From the NCBI GenBank assembly GCA_964203275.1, contig CAXNMF010000016.1:1-64000 (forward strand): a stretch of DNA of 64,000 bases. Direction: 5' to 3'. Of this stretch, positions 23,961 to 32,097 are shown piece after piece. This DNA comes from Ga0077527 sp945862135. Lineage in GTDB: Bacteria > Pseudomonadota > Gammaproteobacteria > Burkholderiales > SG8-41. The notes below the pieces were generated by a model. That model did no database searches, had not been told where the DNA came from, and saw only the letters and a list, made by a program, of their open reading frames with translations. The stretch's first letter is position 1, and each line of letters starts with the position of its first letter. A program made the translations under genes and the position numbers.

Positions 23961-24665
23961 TCAGAAGCCGAACAGGTTGCTGCGCGCGTGCTGCAGGTGG
24001 GCGAGGATGGCCGCACGCGCGCGGTCGGCGTCACGCGCTTTAAGCGCCTCGACGATGGCACGGTGTTCTTCCTGGTATTTGAGCCGGCGTTCAGCAGTGA
24101 CTACGCGATCCTTCAGCTTGCCCCATTCAGTCTGGTGACGGACCGCAGTGGCCATGTCGAAGACGCGGATCATGAAGCGGTTGTGTGTGGCTGCCGCAAG
24201 CGCCTGATGCAGCGCTGCATCCCAGACTTCAAAGTCGTTGAGCGATGTCCCGCGTTCAGCGCGATCGAGGCAGGTTTCCATGCGTTCGAAATCGGCGGGG
24301 GTGGCGTTGATGACAATCAGTTCGGCCATTGTCGGCTCCAGCCGCATCCGCGCTTCCATCAGTTCGGCGGGGCTGGTGTGGCTGATGCTGCCTGCAGGAA
24401 AGCCACCGCTGTCAGCGAGGAATGTGCCGCGGCCGACATGACGGGTGATCGCGCCTTCGGCTTCAAGTTGGGCAAGCGTTTTGCGTACGGTATTGCGCGG
24501 CAATGCGAAGCGCGTCGACAGATCGCGTTCGGTCGGCAGTTTGCCGCCGGGGCCAAGGGCGCCCTGGGCAACGGTTTCGAGAATGTAGGCGCGAATTTCC
24601 TGTACGCCGTCGCGTTTGCTGCTGCGGCGGCTGTCGGGTTCAGAGCGTCGGATCGTAGTGGTCAT
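23961..24665 (-). CDS. GntR/FadR-family transcriptional regulator
   Basis: A 234-residue regulator with an N-terminal winged helix (residues 20-85; LPTERDLSTRFALPRNTVRKTL, then GRGTFLAD for the wing) and a C-terminal helical FCD ligand domain (about 100-225) containing metal-site-like residues in EVWDAALHQALAAATHN. ATG 24665 is preferred; upstream in-frame ATG 24737 lies inside the operator-rich leader. The upstream gap holds palindromes that fit the FadR-type consensus, so it probably represses itself and the divergent binding-protein gene at 24999. Confidence 0.88.
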   Translation of the reverse strand: MTTTIRRSEPDSRRSSKRDGVQEIRAYILETVAQGALGPGGKLPTERDLSTRFALPRNTVRKTLAQLEAEGAITRHVGRGTFLADSGGFPAGSISHTSPAELMEARMRLEPTMAELIVINATPADFERMETCLDRAERGTSLNDFEVWDAALHQALAAATHNRFMIRVFDMATAVRHQTEWGKLKDRVVTAERRLKYQEEHRAIVEALKARDADRARAAILAHLQHARSNLFGF

Positions 24666-24998
24666 GGCTGTTCCTGATTGCGGCGGATTGTGCAGTGCCT
24701 TACCAATTTGGTCAATTGGTTCATAAAAATATACCAATGGCTAACCAGTGGATGTTTTGAGATCAATGGATTTTGCAGATTTTCACTCTTGTGCGTTGCG
24801 GCAAAGGTAGGGCAGGCTGTCGCCGCTTATCCCAACCAATTTGGCTCAATGATTGACTATTGGTTGAACCAAGTTTAGAGTTTCGGGCGCTGTCGAGGGT
24901 GTTTTCATGCGGTCCGGACCATGGTGCGGATGCTGTGTGCGCAGGCAGCTGTTGATCAACGACAATACGCAACCATTCAAGAAAATCCGCGAGGGGAC
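24666..24998. promoter_or_regulatory. Divergent promoter region with GntR-type operators
   Basis: This 333-nt gap contains TTGGTTGAACCAA (24860-24872), which includes TGGTNNNACCA, the FadR-type consensus. It also has ACCAATTTGGT (24702-24712) and ACCAATTTGG (24835-24844), plus extra ACCAA/TTGGT half-sites. It separates the GntR gene from the divergent solute-binding gene. Confidence 0.6.
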
Positions 24999-25898
24999 AT
25001 GTCCGCAGCCGCTGCAGCGCCGGTAAAACTGGCGATCATTTCCGAAGGGGTCAATGCATGGCCTTTGTATGTGGCCCAGGGCCGCAAGCTGTTTGAGCAG
25101 GAGGGCATCACGGTCGATGTCACGCTGACCGGTTCATCCAATCATCAGCTGGAGCAGATGCGCAGCGGCGGTTATGACATTGGTTTCCAGCAGTCCGATC
25201 ATGTGGTGCGCGCGGTCGAGACCGGCAGCGACCTGTGCATCGTGATGGCTCAGGGGCATGCGCCGGAACTATCTCTGGTGGTTGCCGCTGACATCAAGAG
25301 TATTGCCGATCTGAAAGGCCGTGACATTGCCGTCGATGGCGCCAATACCGGTTATGCGCTGTTGCTGCGCAAGCTGCTCGCCGAAAACGGTCTTGCCAAA
25401 TCCGATTACCGCTTTAGTGAAATCGGCGGTTCGCAGGAACGTTTTGATGCGCTGAAGTCGGGGCAATGTGTCGCGAGCTGGCTCAATCCTCCGTTCGACC
25501 GCAATCTTTTTGCCGCGGGGTTTGCTTCCCTTGGCACGACAATGCAGTTTTTTCCGGATTATCCGGGCTCCATCGCGGCCGCACGCCGTTCGTGGGCGAC
25601 GCTGAATGCCGACCGGCTGGTGGCCTTTATCCGCGCGTTCCGCGGCGCCTGTCACTGGCTCAAGGATCCGGCCAACAAGGCCGAGGCGGTCACGTTGTTG
25701 CCTTCGCGCCTGAACATCGCGCCGGAACTGGCGAGCAAGGCGTTTGATGCGTTTGTTGCGTGCGCGCTGCCTTCAATTGATGCTTCGGGACTGCGCCAGG
25801 TGATTGATGTTTACTGGCAGGCTGAAGGTCTGACCGTGCCTAAGGGCGAACCGGGCAAGTACATGGATCTGTCGTATCAGCAGCGCGCAGGACTCTGA
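24999..25898 (+). CDS. NMT1/THI5-like (ABC-type nitrate/sulfonate/thiamine-precursor) substrate-binding protein
   Basis: A 299-residue protein of the type-2 periplasmic-binding fold: KLAIISEGVNAWPLYVAQ, GLKFEQEG-like KLFEQEGITVDV, and YDIGFQQSDHVVRAV are typical of the NMT1/THI5/SsuA group. ATG 24999 follows GAGGGG; neither this start nor the longer one at 24921 gives a recognisable signal peptide, which is odd for a transport receptor. No ABC permease or ATPase is adjacent. It could be cytosolic or use transporter parts encoded elsewhere. GntR-type operators lie directly upstream. Confidence 0.78.
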   Translation: MSAAAAAPVKLAIISEGVNAWPLYVAQGRKLFEQEGITVDVTLTGSSNHQLEQMRSGGYDIGFQQSDHVVRAVETGSDLCIVMAQGHAPELSLVVAADIKSIADLKGRDIAVDGANTGYALLLRKLLAENGLAKSDYRFSEIGGSQERFDALKSGQCVASWLNPPFDRNLFAAGFASLGTTMQFFPDYPGSIAAARRSWATLNADRLVAFIRAFRGACHWLKDPANKAEAVTLLPSRLNIAPELASKAFDAFVACALPSIDASGLRQVIDVYWQAEGLTVPKGEPGKYMDLSYQQRAGL

Positions 25899-25995
25899 GT
25901 TAATCCGCTTTTGAATTCATCCGTATCAACGTTCATCCGCATCTAGTTTCATACATAACAAGTTCATCCAATAATCGAACCCACGGAGGGGCAAC

Positions 25996-26974
25996 ATGAA
26001 ATTCATCGGATACGCATTCAGCGGCATGGTGATGGCAGCAGCATTGATCGCCGGACCGGTCTTCGCGGCGGAAACGGCAGACCAGTTTCCGTCGAAGCCG
26101 AGTCCGAATCATGGGGCAGGGTGCGGGCAGTACGGCGGATTATCTGTCGCGCTATATCGGTCAGAAACTGACCGAGCGCTGGCACCAGGCGGTGGTAGTC
26201 GATAATCGAGCCGGCGCCGGCGGCACGCTGGCTGCTGAAGTGGTGGCGAAGGCCACGCCCGACGGTTATTCGCTGATCATGGGCCATGCCGGTCCGATGG
26301 TCAGCGCGGTGTCGCTGTACAAGAACCTGCCCTATGACCCGCTTAAGGATTTTGCGCCGATCACCAAGACGGCGACGCTGGTCACGGTGCTGGTTTTGCA
26401 TCCTTCGATCCCTGCGAAGAATGTGCAGGAACTGGTGGCACTGGCCAAACAGAAAAACCTGACCTACGCGTCAGCCGGCAACGGCACCATCAGTCATCTG
26501 ACCGGCGAATTGTTCAAGCAGGTGGCCAAGGTTGATGTGCAGCACGTGCCATACAAAAGCGCTGGTTTTGCGCTGACGTCGATCCTGTCGGGCGAGACGC
26601 AGATTTCATTCCTGTCGCCGATCACTGCGTATGTGCAACTGAAGTCGGGCAAGTTGCGCGCGCTTGCGGTGTCGAGCACGGAACGTTTTGTGGCCGTTCC
26701 TGACATACCCAGCGCCACTGAAGCGGGCATTCCGGGAATGGTGGCTGAACTGTGGTTCGGTCTGTTCACGACGGCGAAAACGCCCAAGCCCATCGTCGCC
26801 AAGCTGAATCGCGAGATCACCGGCATCCTGCAGTCCCAGGAAGTGAAGGATGCCCTGCTGAAGCGCGGTGCCATTGTCGCGCCGGGCACACCGGATGAGC
26901 TGCAGGCTTTTGTGAAAAGCGAGTTGGCGAAATGGACTCCGATCATCAAGGCTTCGGGTATCAAGGCTGACTAA
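25996..26974 (+). pseudogene. TTT-family solute-binding protein gene with a single-base frameshift
   Basis: The first frame from ATG 25996 gives a signal peptide (ending VFAAE) and QFPSKP. After codon 26098-26100 an extra A at 26101 shifts the frame, and VRIMGQGAGSTADYL, IDNRAGAGG-type VDNRAGAGGTLAAE and the rest of a normal Bug receptor continue to 26974. Joined, the product is a full-length 326-residue receptor. The two halves are otherwise intact, so this is a recent mutation or a sequence error. The ribosome binding site CGGAGGGG precedes the first ATG. Expression from internal ATG 26111 would lack the signal peptide. Confidence 0.85.
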
Positions 26975-27008
26975 GTCCGTATCCCGCAAGAATGCTTGTT
27001 GTTCTATA

Positions 27009-27028
27009 TAAGTATATGAATTTATTGG
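27009..27028 (+). repeat. AT-rich dispersed motif, weaker copy
   Basis: TAAGTATATGAATTTATTGG matches the 20-nt consensus TAAMTAWTTGWTTTWATTGA at 16 positions. It ends 10 nt before the ATG of the M24-family gene and overlaps its GGAG ribosome binding site, the same placement as at 6566. Confidence 0.4.
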
Positions 27029-27038
27029 AGAAATATTA

Positions 27039-28397
27039 ATGGCGCGGAAGAAAAAACCAGTCGAGCCGAAACTCATCAAGACCGCCGGCATCAATCCGAA
27101 AAAAGGAATTTCGACAGCGCCTGATGTGTTGTTCGATCCGGCGGATCCCGGACATCGCTGGGAGCGTCCGCTGCAGGCGCCGGGGCGCATGCAGGTCGAC
27201 TTCGAGGAGCGCGTGAATTTCCAGCGCCTGCATGAATACCGCCTCGCGCGCACGCGTAATTCGCTGGCCAAATCCAAGCTCGGCGCGTTGCTGGTGTTCG
27301 ACCAGATCAACATGCGCTACATCTCGAGCACGGTGATCGGCGAATGGGCGCGCGACAAGCTGACGCGCTGGTGTTTGCTCACCGGCAACGGCGACCCCTG
27401 GGTCTGGGATTTCGGCTCTGCAGTGCGTCATCACAAATTGTATGCGCCCTGGCTGCCCACCAACCACAGCATCCCGGGCCTGACCGGCCTGCGCGGCGCC
27501 GTGTCGCCGAAAGTCGGCCTTTTTGAGGCGGCGGCCAAGGAGATCTACGACATCCTCGTGCAGGAGGGTGTGGCCGACATGCCGATCGGCATCGACGTCG
27601 TCGAGCCGCCGTTCCTGTTCGCGTTGCAGAAGCTCGGCCTGAAAGTGATGGACGGCCAGCAGGTGATGCTTGATGCACGCGAAATCAAAAGCCACGACGA
27701 AATCACGCTGCTCAACATGGCGGCATCAATGGGCGACGGCGTGTACCAGGACATCTTCGAAGCGCTGAAGCCGGGCGTGCGCGAAAACGAAATTGTCGCG
27801 ATGGCCGCCAAGCGTTTTTACGAAATGGGTTCGGACTGCGTCGAGGCGGTCAACGCGATTGCCGGCGAGCGCTGCAGCCCGCATCCGCACAATTTCACCG
27901 ACCGCATGATCCGCCCCGGCGACCAGGCCTACTTCGACCTGATCCACTCCTACATGGGCTACAAGACCTGCTACTACCGCACCTTCACGGTGGGTTCGGC
28001 GACCGCGGCCCAGCACGATGCCTACCGCAAGGCGCGGGAATGGATGGACAGCGCCATCGATTCGCTGAAGCCCGGTGTCAGCACCGACCGCGTGGTGCAG
28101 GCCTTTCCGAAAGCCCAGGAAATCGGTTTTGAAACCGAGATGGCGGCTTTCGGCCTGAACTTCTGCCATGGCCTCGGCCTCGGTCTGCACGAGCGGCCTC
28201 TGATCTCGCGGCTGAACTCGTTTAAGGATCCGTACGAACTGAAAGCAGGCATGGTGTTCGCGGTCGAGACCTTCTGTCCGGCCAAGGACGGTGTGTCCGC
28301 CGCGCGCATCGAGGAGGAAGTGGTGCTGACACCCGACGGCGCGAAAATCATCACGCTGTTCCCGGCGCAGGAACTGCCGATCGCGAATAAATATTGA
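27039..28397 (+). CDS. M24 (pita-bread fold) family protein, DddP/creatinase-like
   Basis: A 452-residue cytosolic protein. The N-terminal creatinase-like domain contains LLVFDQINMRYIS near residue 85. The catalytic domain runs from about residue 210. Of the five M24 metal ligands, FDL, CHGLGLGLH, VFAVETF and RIEEEV are present, but the second aspartate (usually in SDITRT) is replaced in YKTCYYRTF. A true aminopeptidase is therefore doubtful. The fold is shared with creatinase and DMSP lyase DddP, and the length fits the latter better. It opens the 2-oxoacid dehydrogenase locus, suggesting it makes a substrate for it. A repeat separates it from E1alpha. Confidence 0.78.
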   Translation: MARKKKPVEPKLIKTAGINPKKGISTAPDVLFDPADPGHRWERPLQAPGRMQVDFEERVNFQRLHEYRLARTRNSLAKSKLGALLVFDQINMRYISSTVIGEWARDKLTRWCLLTGNGDPWVWDFGSAVRHHKLYAPWLPTNHSIPGLTGLRGAVSPKVGLFEAAAKEIYDILVQEGVADMPIGIDVVEPPFLFALQKLGLKVMDGQQVMLDAREIKSHDEITLLNMAASMGDGVYQDIFEALKPGVRENEIVAMAAKRFYEMGSDCVEAVNAIAGERCSPHPHNFTDRMIRPGDQAYFDLIHSYMGYKTCYYRTFTVGSATAAQHDAYRKAREWMDSAIDSLKPGVSTDRVVQAFPKAQEIGFETEMAAFGLNFCHGLGLGLHERPLISRLNSFKDPYELKAGMVFAVETFCPAKDGVSAARIEEEVVLTPDGAKIITLFPAQELPIANKY

Positions 28398-28405
28398 GGA
28401 AAAGC

Positions 28406-28536
28406 TTTAACCGCCAAGTCGCCAAGAGCGCCAAGAAGGTCAAAAACTTAAACTTCTCGTTTTTGATTTTTAAAGGATTTCTTGGCGCTCTTGGCGTACC
28501 CGTCAAGCGGGTATTAAAAAGAACCTTGGCGGTAAA
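28406..28536. repeat. GCCAAGA-type intergenic inverted repeat, copy 1, with a nested hairpin
   Basis: The left arm 28406-28437 consists of CGCCAAG units every 8-9 nt. The right arm is 28479-28496 plus 28524-28536, split by about 27 nt holding its own small hairpin TACCCG ... CGGGTA (28497-28513). Copy 2 at 30556-30659 has the uninterrupted right arm. It is noncoding. Confidence 0.85.
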
Positions 28537-28559
28537 CAGATTTTGAATCAGGAGTTAAA

Positions 28560-29585
28560 TTGGATACCAAATTGAAAAGCAAAAAATCCGCTGCGGCGGA
28601 GGACGATATCGGCCGCGACATCCGGCTGGAATTGTTCCGCATGCAGCTTGAACTGCGGCTCTGCGAAAAACGCGCCTATGATCTGTTCCTGCAGAACCTG
28701 ATCAAGGGCACCAGCCATCTGTCGCTGGGGCAGGAAGCGATTGCCGCCGCCTTCGGCGTGGCGATGCGTCCCGATGATTGGACTTTCTGCACCTATCGCG
28801 GTCATGCGCATACGCTGGCGCGCGGGGCCTCGATGAGCGGTGTGCTCGGTGAACTGATGGGGCGTGAATGCGGTCTGCTCGGCGGCAAGGGCGGCTCGAT
28901 GCATCTGACCGATGTGAGCAAAGGCGCGATGGGTTCGTACGCAATCATCGGTGCGCATCTGCCGGTGGCGGCGGGTGCGGCGTGGAGCGCGCAGTACCGC
29001 GGCACTGAACAGGTTTCCGTATGTTTCTTCGGCGACGGTACCACCAACATCGGCGCTTTCCATGAAGCGCTGAACTTCGCGGTGATCTGGAAGCTGCCGG
29101 TGATCTTCGTCTGCGAAAACAATCTGTACATGGAATACACGCCGATTCATACCGTGACGGCGGTGGAGCATCCGGCGGCGGATCGTGCATCGGCCTACGG
29201 ACTGGAGAAAATTGTCGTTGACGGCAATGATGCCGATGCGGTCTATCGCACCGCGACCAAATACATCGACCGTGCGCGCAAGGGTGGTGGTCCGGCGCTG
29301 ATCGAGTGCATGACCTACCGCCACTCGGGTCACTCTCGTGCCGATCCGGGTAAATACCGCCCGGAAGGCGAGCTGGAAAAATGGCTCGAACGCGACCCGA
29401 TCAAGATTTACCGTGAACGCCTGTTGGGCCTCGGCATCGTCGACGCCACTCTGAAAGACATTGAGGATGAAGTGACGCAACAAGTGAATGAGGCGACCGA
29501 GGTCGCCAAGGCATCAGCACCGCCGTCGCTGGACGGCATCTATCAGCATGTCTGGGCCGATGGAGGTGCGTCATGGCGGAACTGA
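28560..29585 (+). CDS. 2-oxoacid/acetoin dehydrogenase E1 component, alpha subunit
   Basis: A 341-residue thiamine-diphosphate enzyme subunit. Motifs are THLSLGQEA-type HLSLGQEAIAAAFG near residue 53, YRGHAHTLARG near 80, the ThDP/Mg motif GDGTTNIGAFHEALNF near 160 ending in CENN, and YRHSGHSRADPGKYR near 256 in the phosphorylation-loop region. It decarboxylates a 2-oxoacid or cleaves acetoin with the beta subunit. The start is TTG 28560, after AGGAG six bases upstream. Its end overlaps the beta-subunit start by 13 nt. Size and sequence favour an acetoin-dehydrogenase-like rather than a pyruvate-dehydrogenase complex. Confidence 0.92.
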   Translation: MDTKLKSKKSAAAEDDIGRDIRLELFRMQLELRLCEKRAYDLFLQNLIKGTSHLSLGQEAIAAAFGVAMRPDDWTFCTYRGHAHTLARGASMSGVLGELMGRECGLLGGKGGSMHLTDVSKGAMGSYAIIGAHLPVAAGAAWSAQYRGTEQVSVCFFGDGTTNIGAFHEALNFAVIWKLPVIFVCENNLYMEYTPIHTVTAVEHPAADRASAYGLEKIVVDGNDADAVYRTATKYIDRARKGGGPALIECMTYRHSGHSRADPGKYRPEGELEKWLERDPIKIYRERLLGLGIVDATLKDIEDEVTQQVNEATEVAKASAPPSLDGIYQHVWADGGASWRN

Positions 29586-30550
29586 CCTACCGCGACGCGG
29601 TTGCTGCGGGTATCGCGCAGGAGATGGCGCGCGATGAGCGCGTAGTGTTCCTCGGCGAGGACATTGCCGCCGCCGGCGGCGTGTTCAAGGCTACGGTCGG
29701 CCTGCTCGACAAGTTCGGTCCGAAACGCGTGCGCGACACGCCGATTTCGGAACAGGCGATCCTCGGTGCGGCCATGGGCGCGGCGATGACCGGCCTGCGG
29801 CCGATTGCCGAAATCATGTTCTCCGACTTCCTTGCGGTGTGCTGGGATATCGTCGCCAACGAGATCGCCAAATCGCGTTACATGACCAACGGCCAGGTGC
29901 AGGTGCCGCTGGTGATCCGCACCGCCAACGGTGCAGGTTCGCGTTTCGGTGCGCAGCACTCGCAGTCGGTGGAAAACTGGGCAATGATGATTCCGGGCAT
30001 CAAGGTCGTTGCGCCGGCCTTCCCGGCCGACGTCAAAGGCTTGATCGCTGCCGCGGTGCGCGATGAAGACCCGGTGATCGTGTTCGAGCAGAAGTCGCTG
30101 TATCCGATGAAGGGCGAAGTGCCCGACGGCGAACATGTCGACGAACTGGGCAAGGCGCGCGTATTGCGCCGGGGCAAGGACTGCACGATTGTTGCGCTGG
30201 CACTGATGGTGCACCGCGCGCTGGCGGCAGCGGAAATTCTCGAGAAGGAACACGGCATTTCCTGCACGGTGGTCGATGTGCGTTCGCTGGTACCTCTCGA
30301 TACGACGACTATCCTCGCCGAAGTGGCGTTGACCGGTCGGCTGGTGACGGTCGAAGAGAACCCGCGACTGTGCGGCTGGGGTGCGGAAGTGGCTTCGATC
30401 ATCGCCGATGAATGTTTCTGGGAACTCGATGGCCCGATCATCCGCATCACCACGCCGCATATTCCGCTGCCTTCGGCCGACCAGCTGGAAGACAACACCA
30501 TCCCGTCGGTGGAGCGCATCGTGCACGAGATCGTGGAGAAGATTGATTAA
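29573..30550 (+). CDS. 2-oxoacid/acetoin dehydrogenase E1 component, beta subunit
   Basis: A 325-residue partner of the alpha subunit: YRDAVAAGIAQEMARDERV, FLGEDIAAAGGVFKAT, TPISEQAILGAAMGAA (with the ThDP-activating glutamate) and RFGAQHSQSVENWAM. The C-terminal transketolase domain includes VDVRSLVPLDTTTI. Translation is probably coupled to E1alpha by the 13-nt overlap. A GCCAAGA-type repeat follows before E2. Confidence 0.93.
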   Translation: MAELTYRDAVAAGIAQEMARDERVVFLGEDIAAAGGVFKATVGLLDKFGPKRVRDTPISEQAILGAAMGAAMTGLRPIAEIMFSDFLAVCWDIVANEIAKSRYMTNGQVQVPLVIRTANGAGSRFGAQHSQSVENWAMMIPGIKVVAPAFPADVKGLIAAAVRDEDPVIVFEQKSLYPMKGEVPDGEHVDELGKARVLRRGKDCTIVALALMVHRALAAAEILEKEHGISCTVVDVRSLVPLDTTTILAEVALTGRLVTVEENPRLCGWGAEVASIIADECFWELDGPIIRITTPHIPLPSADQLEDNTIPSVERIVHEIVEKID

Positions 30551-30555
30551 AGACT

Positions 30556-30659
30556 GTTTAACCGCCAAGACGCCAAGAGCACCAAGAAAACCAATCATAA
30601 CTAAAAACAAGATGTTTTGTTTTTGCCCTTCTTGGCGCTCTTGGGGTCTTGGCGGTAAA
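30556..30659. repeat. GCCAAGA-type intergenic inverted repeat, copy 2
   Basis: The left arm 30556-30588 and right arm 30629-30659 are near-complete inverted copies made of GCCAAG units with 8-9-nt spacing. It sits between the E1beta and E2 genes, immediately before the E2 ribosome binding site. Confidence 0.85.
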
Positions 30660-30678
30660 TGAACTTCGGGAGCAGCAC

Positions 30679-31932
30679 ATGAATGTGATCATGCCGCAGC
30701 TCGGCGAGACCGTGGCCGAGGGCGTAGTGACCAAGTGGTACAAAAAAGTCGGCGATGCCGTGAAGGTCGATGAGACTTTGTTCGACGTCGAGACCGACAA
30801 GGTCAGCACCGAGATTCCGTCTCCGGTGGCGGGGGTTATTGCCGAGATCGTGGTTGCAGAGGGCGTCACCGCGAAGGTCGGTGCCACGCTGGCGGTCATC
30901 CGTGAAAGCGGTGATGCAAATGCGCCCGCCAAGCCTGCGGCTGTTGCGCCCGCAGCGGTCAGCGCTGGTCCTGTGGCGGCTGTTGCTACACCGGTGGTTT
31001 CTCAGATGCCTTCGGGCCGACCGCGGGTCAACGCTGCCGACCGGCTGTCGCCGGTGGTACGCCGACTGGTCGCCGAGCACAACCTCAATCCTGCGGACAT
31101 CACCGGCAGCGGCCGCGATGGCCGCATCACCCGTGAAGACGTCAAAGACTACATCGCGCGCCGCGGCTCGCGTCCGGCATCTGCGCAGGTTGCTGCCGCA
31201 GCGCCGGCATCGTTGCAGGCCGGACAGACGGTGGCCTTCAACGGCATCCGCAAACGCGTTGCCGAGAACACCGCGAAGTCCTGGCAGACCGCGCCGCATG
31301 TGCTGCAGGTGGCCGAAGCCGATTTCCTGCGTGTTGATCAGGCGCGCAAGTTGCACGGCGCGGCATGGAAGGCGCGCGAAGGTTTTTCACTGACCTATCT
31401 GCCGTTCATCGTGCGTGCAGTGTCGATTGCGCTGGGCAAGTTTCCCAAGCTCAATGCCAGCCTGCAGGGCGATGGTCTGGTTCTGCATCGCCGGATCAAT
31501 ATCGGCATTGCTGTCGACCTGAACTTCGACGGGCTGGTGGTGCCGGTGCTGAAGGATGTTCCGGCCAAATCGTTGCCGCAAATTGCGCGCGAGATCAACG
31601 ATCTGGCGCAGCGCGCCCGCGCCGGCAAGCTGCGTCCGGACGAGATGACCGAAGGCACTTACACCATCACCAACAACGGCGCCTTCGGCACGGTGATCAC
31701 CGCACCGATCATCAATCAGCCACAGGTGGCGATCCTGTCCGCCGACGGCATCCGCAAAAAACCTGTGGTGATCGAGAGCGACGGCGGCGATTCCATTGCG
31801 ATTCGTCCGGTCGGCGTGCTGGCGCAGAGTTTCGATCATCGCGCGGTGGACGGTTCCTATTCCGCGGCTTTCCTCGCCGAAGTTAAAAATGCGATCGAAA
31901 CCCGTAACTGGGAGCAGGCGCTGGAAGCCTGA
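30679..31932 (+). CDS. Dihydrolipoamide acyltransferase (E2) of a 2-oxoacid dehydrogenase complex
   Basis: A 417-residue protein in standard E2 order: one lipoyl domain with the modified lysine K41 (VETDKVSTEI), an Ala/Pro linker, a peripheral subunit-binding domain (LSPVVRRLVAEHNLNPADI, then GSGRDGRITREDV), and a catalytic acyltransferase domain ending in SFDHRAVDGSY (H387, D391). ATG 30679 follows GGGAGCA; an earlier in-frame start at 30649 lies in the repeat. The E3 (lipoamide dehydrogenase) gene is not in the window and may be shared with another complex. Confidence 0.93.
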   Translation: MNVIMPQLGETVAEGVVTKWYKKVGDAVKVDETLFDVETDKVSTEIPSPVAGVIAEIVVAEGVTAKVGATLAVIRESGDANAPAKPAAVAPAAVSAGPVAAVATPVVSQMPSGRPRVNAADRLSPVVRRLVAEHNLNPADITGSGRDGRITREDVKDYIARRGSRPASAQVAAAAPASLQAGQTVAFNGIRKRVAENTAKSWQTAPHVLQVAEADFLRVDQARKLHGAAWKAREGFSLTYLPFIVRAVSIALGKFPKLNASLQGDGLVLHRRINIGIAVDLNFDGLVVPVLKDVPAKSLPQIAREINDLAQRARAGKLRPDEMTEGTYTITNNGAFGTVITAPIINQPQVAILSADGIRKKPVVIESDGGDSIAIRPVGVLAQSFDHRAVDGSYSAAFLAEVKNAIETRNWEQALEA

Positions 31933-31945
31933 AATACAAAAACCT

Positions 31946-32060
31946 TTAGCCACAGAGGGCACAGAGGACACAGAGAAAAACCAAAGAAAATTCCGATGGG
32001 GCAAGGTTGAAAATCCCTGCTTTTGCAGTTCTCTGTGCTCTCTGTGTCCTCTGTGGCTAA
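31946..32060. repeat. CACAGAG-type intergenic inverted repeat, copy 2
   Basis: The left arm 31946-31977 and right arm 32029-32060 are 32-nt inverted copies with three mismatches, each of three CACAGAG units 9 nt apart. It matches the element at 5163-5269 and lies between the E2 and dehydrogenase genes. Confidence 0.87.
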
Positions 32061-32097
32061 TGCTTTTGAACTTGATCTTGATTTTTAAGGAAACCAA

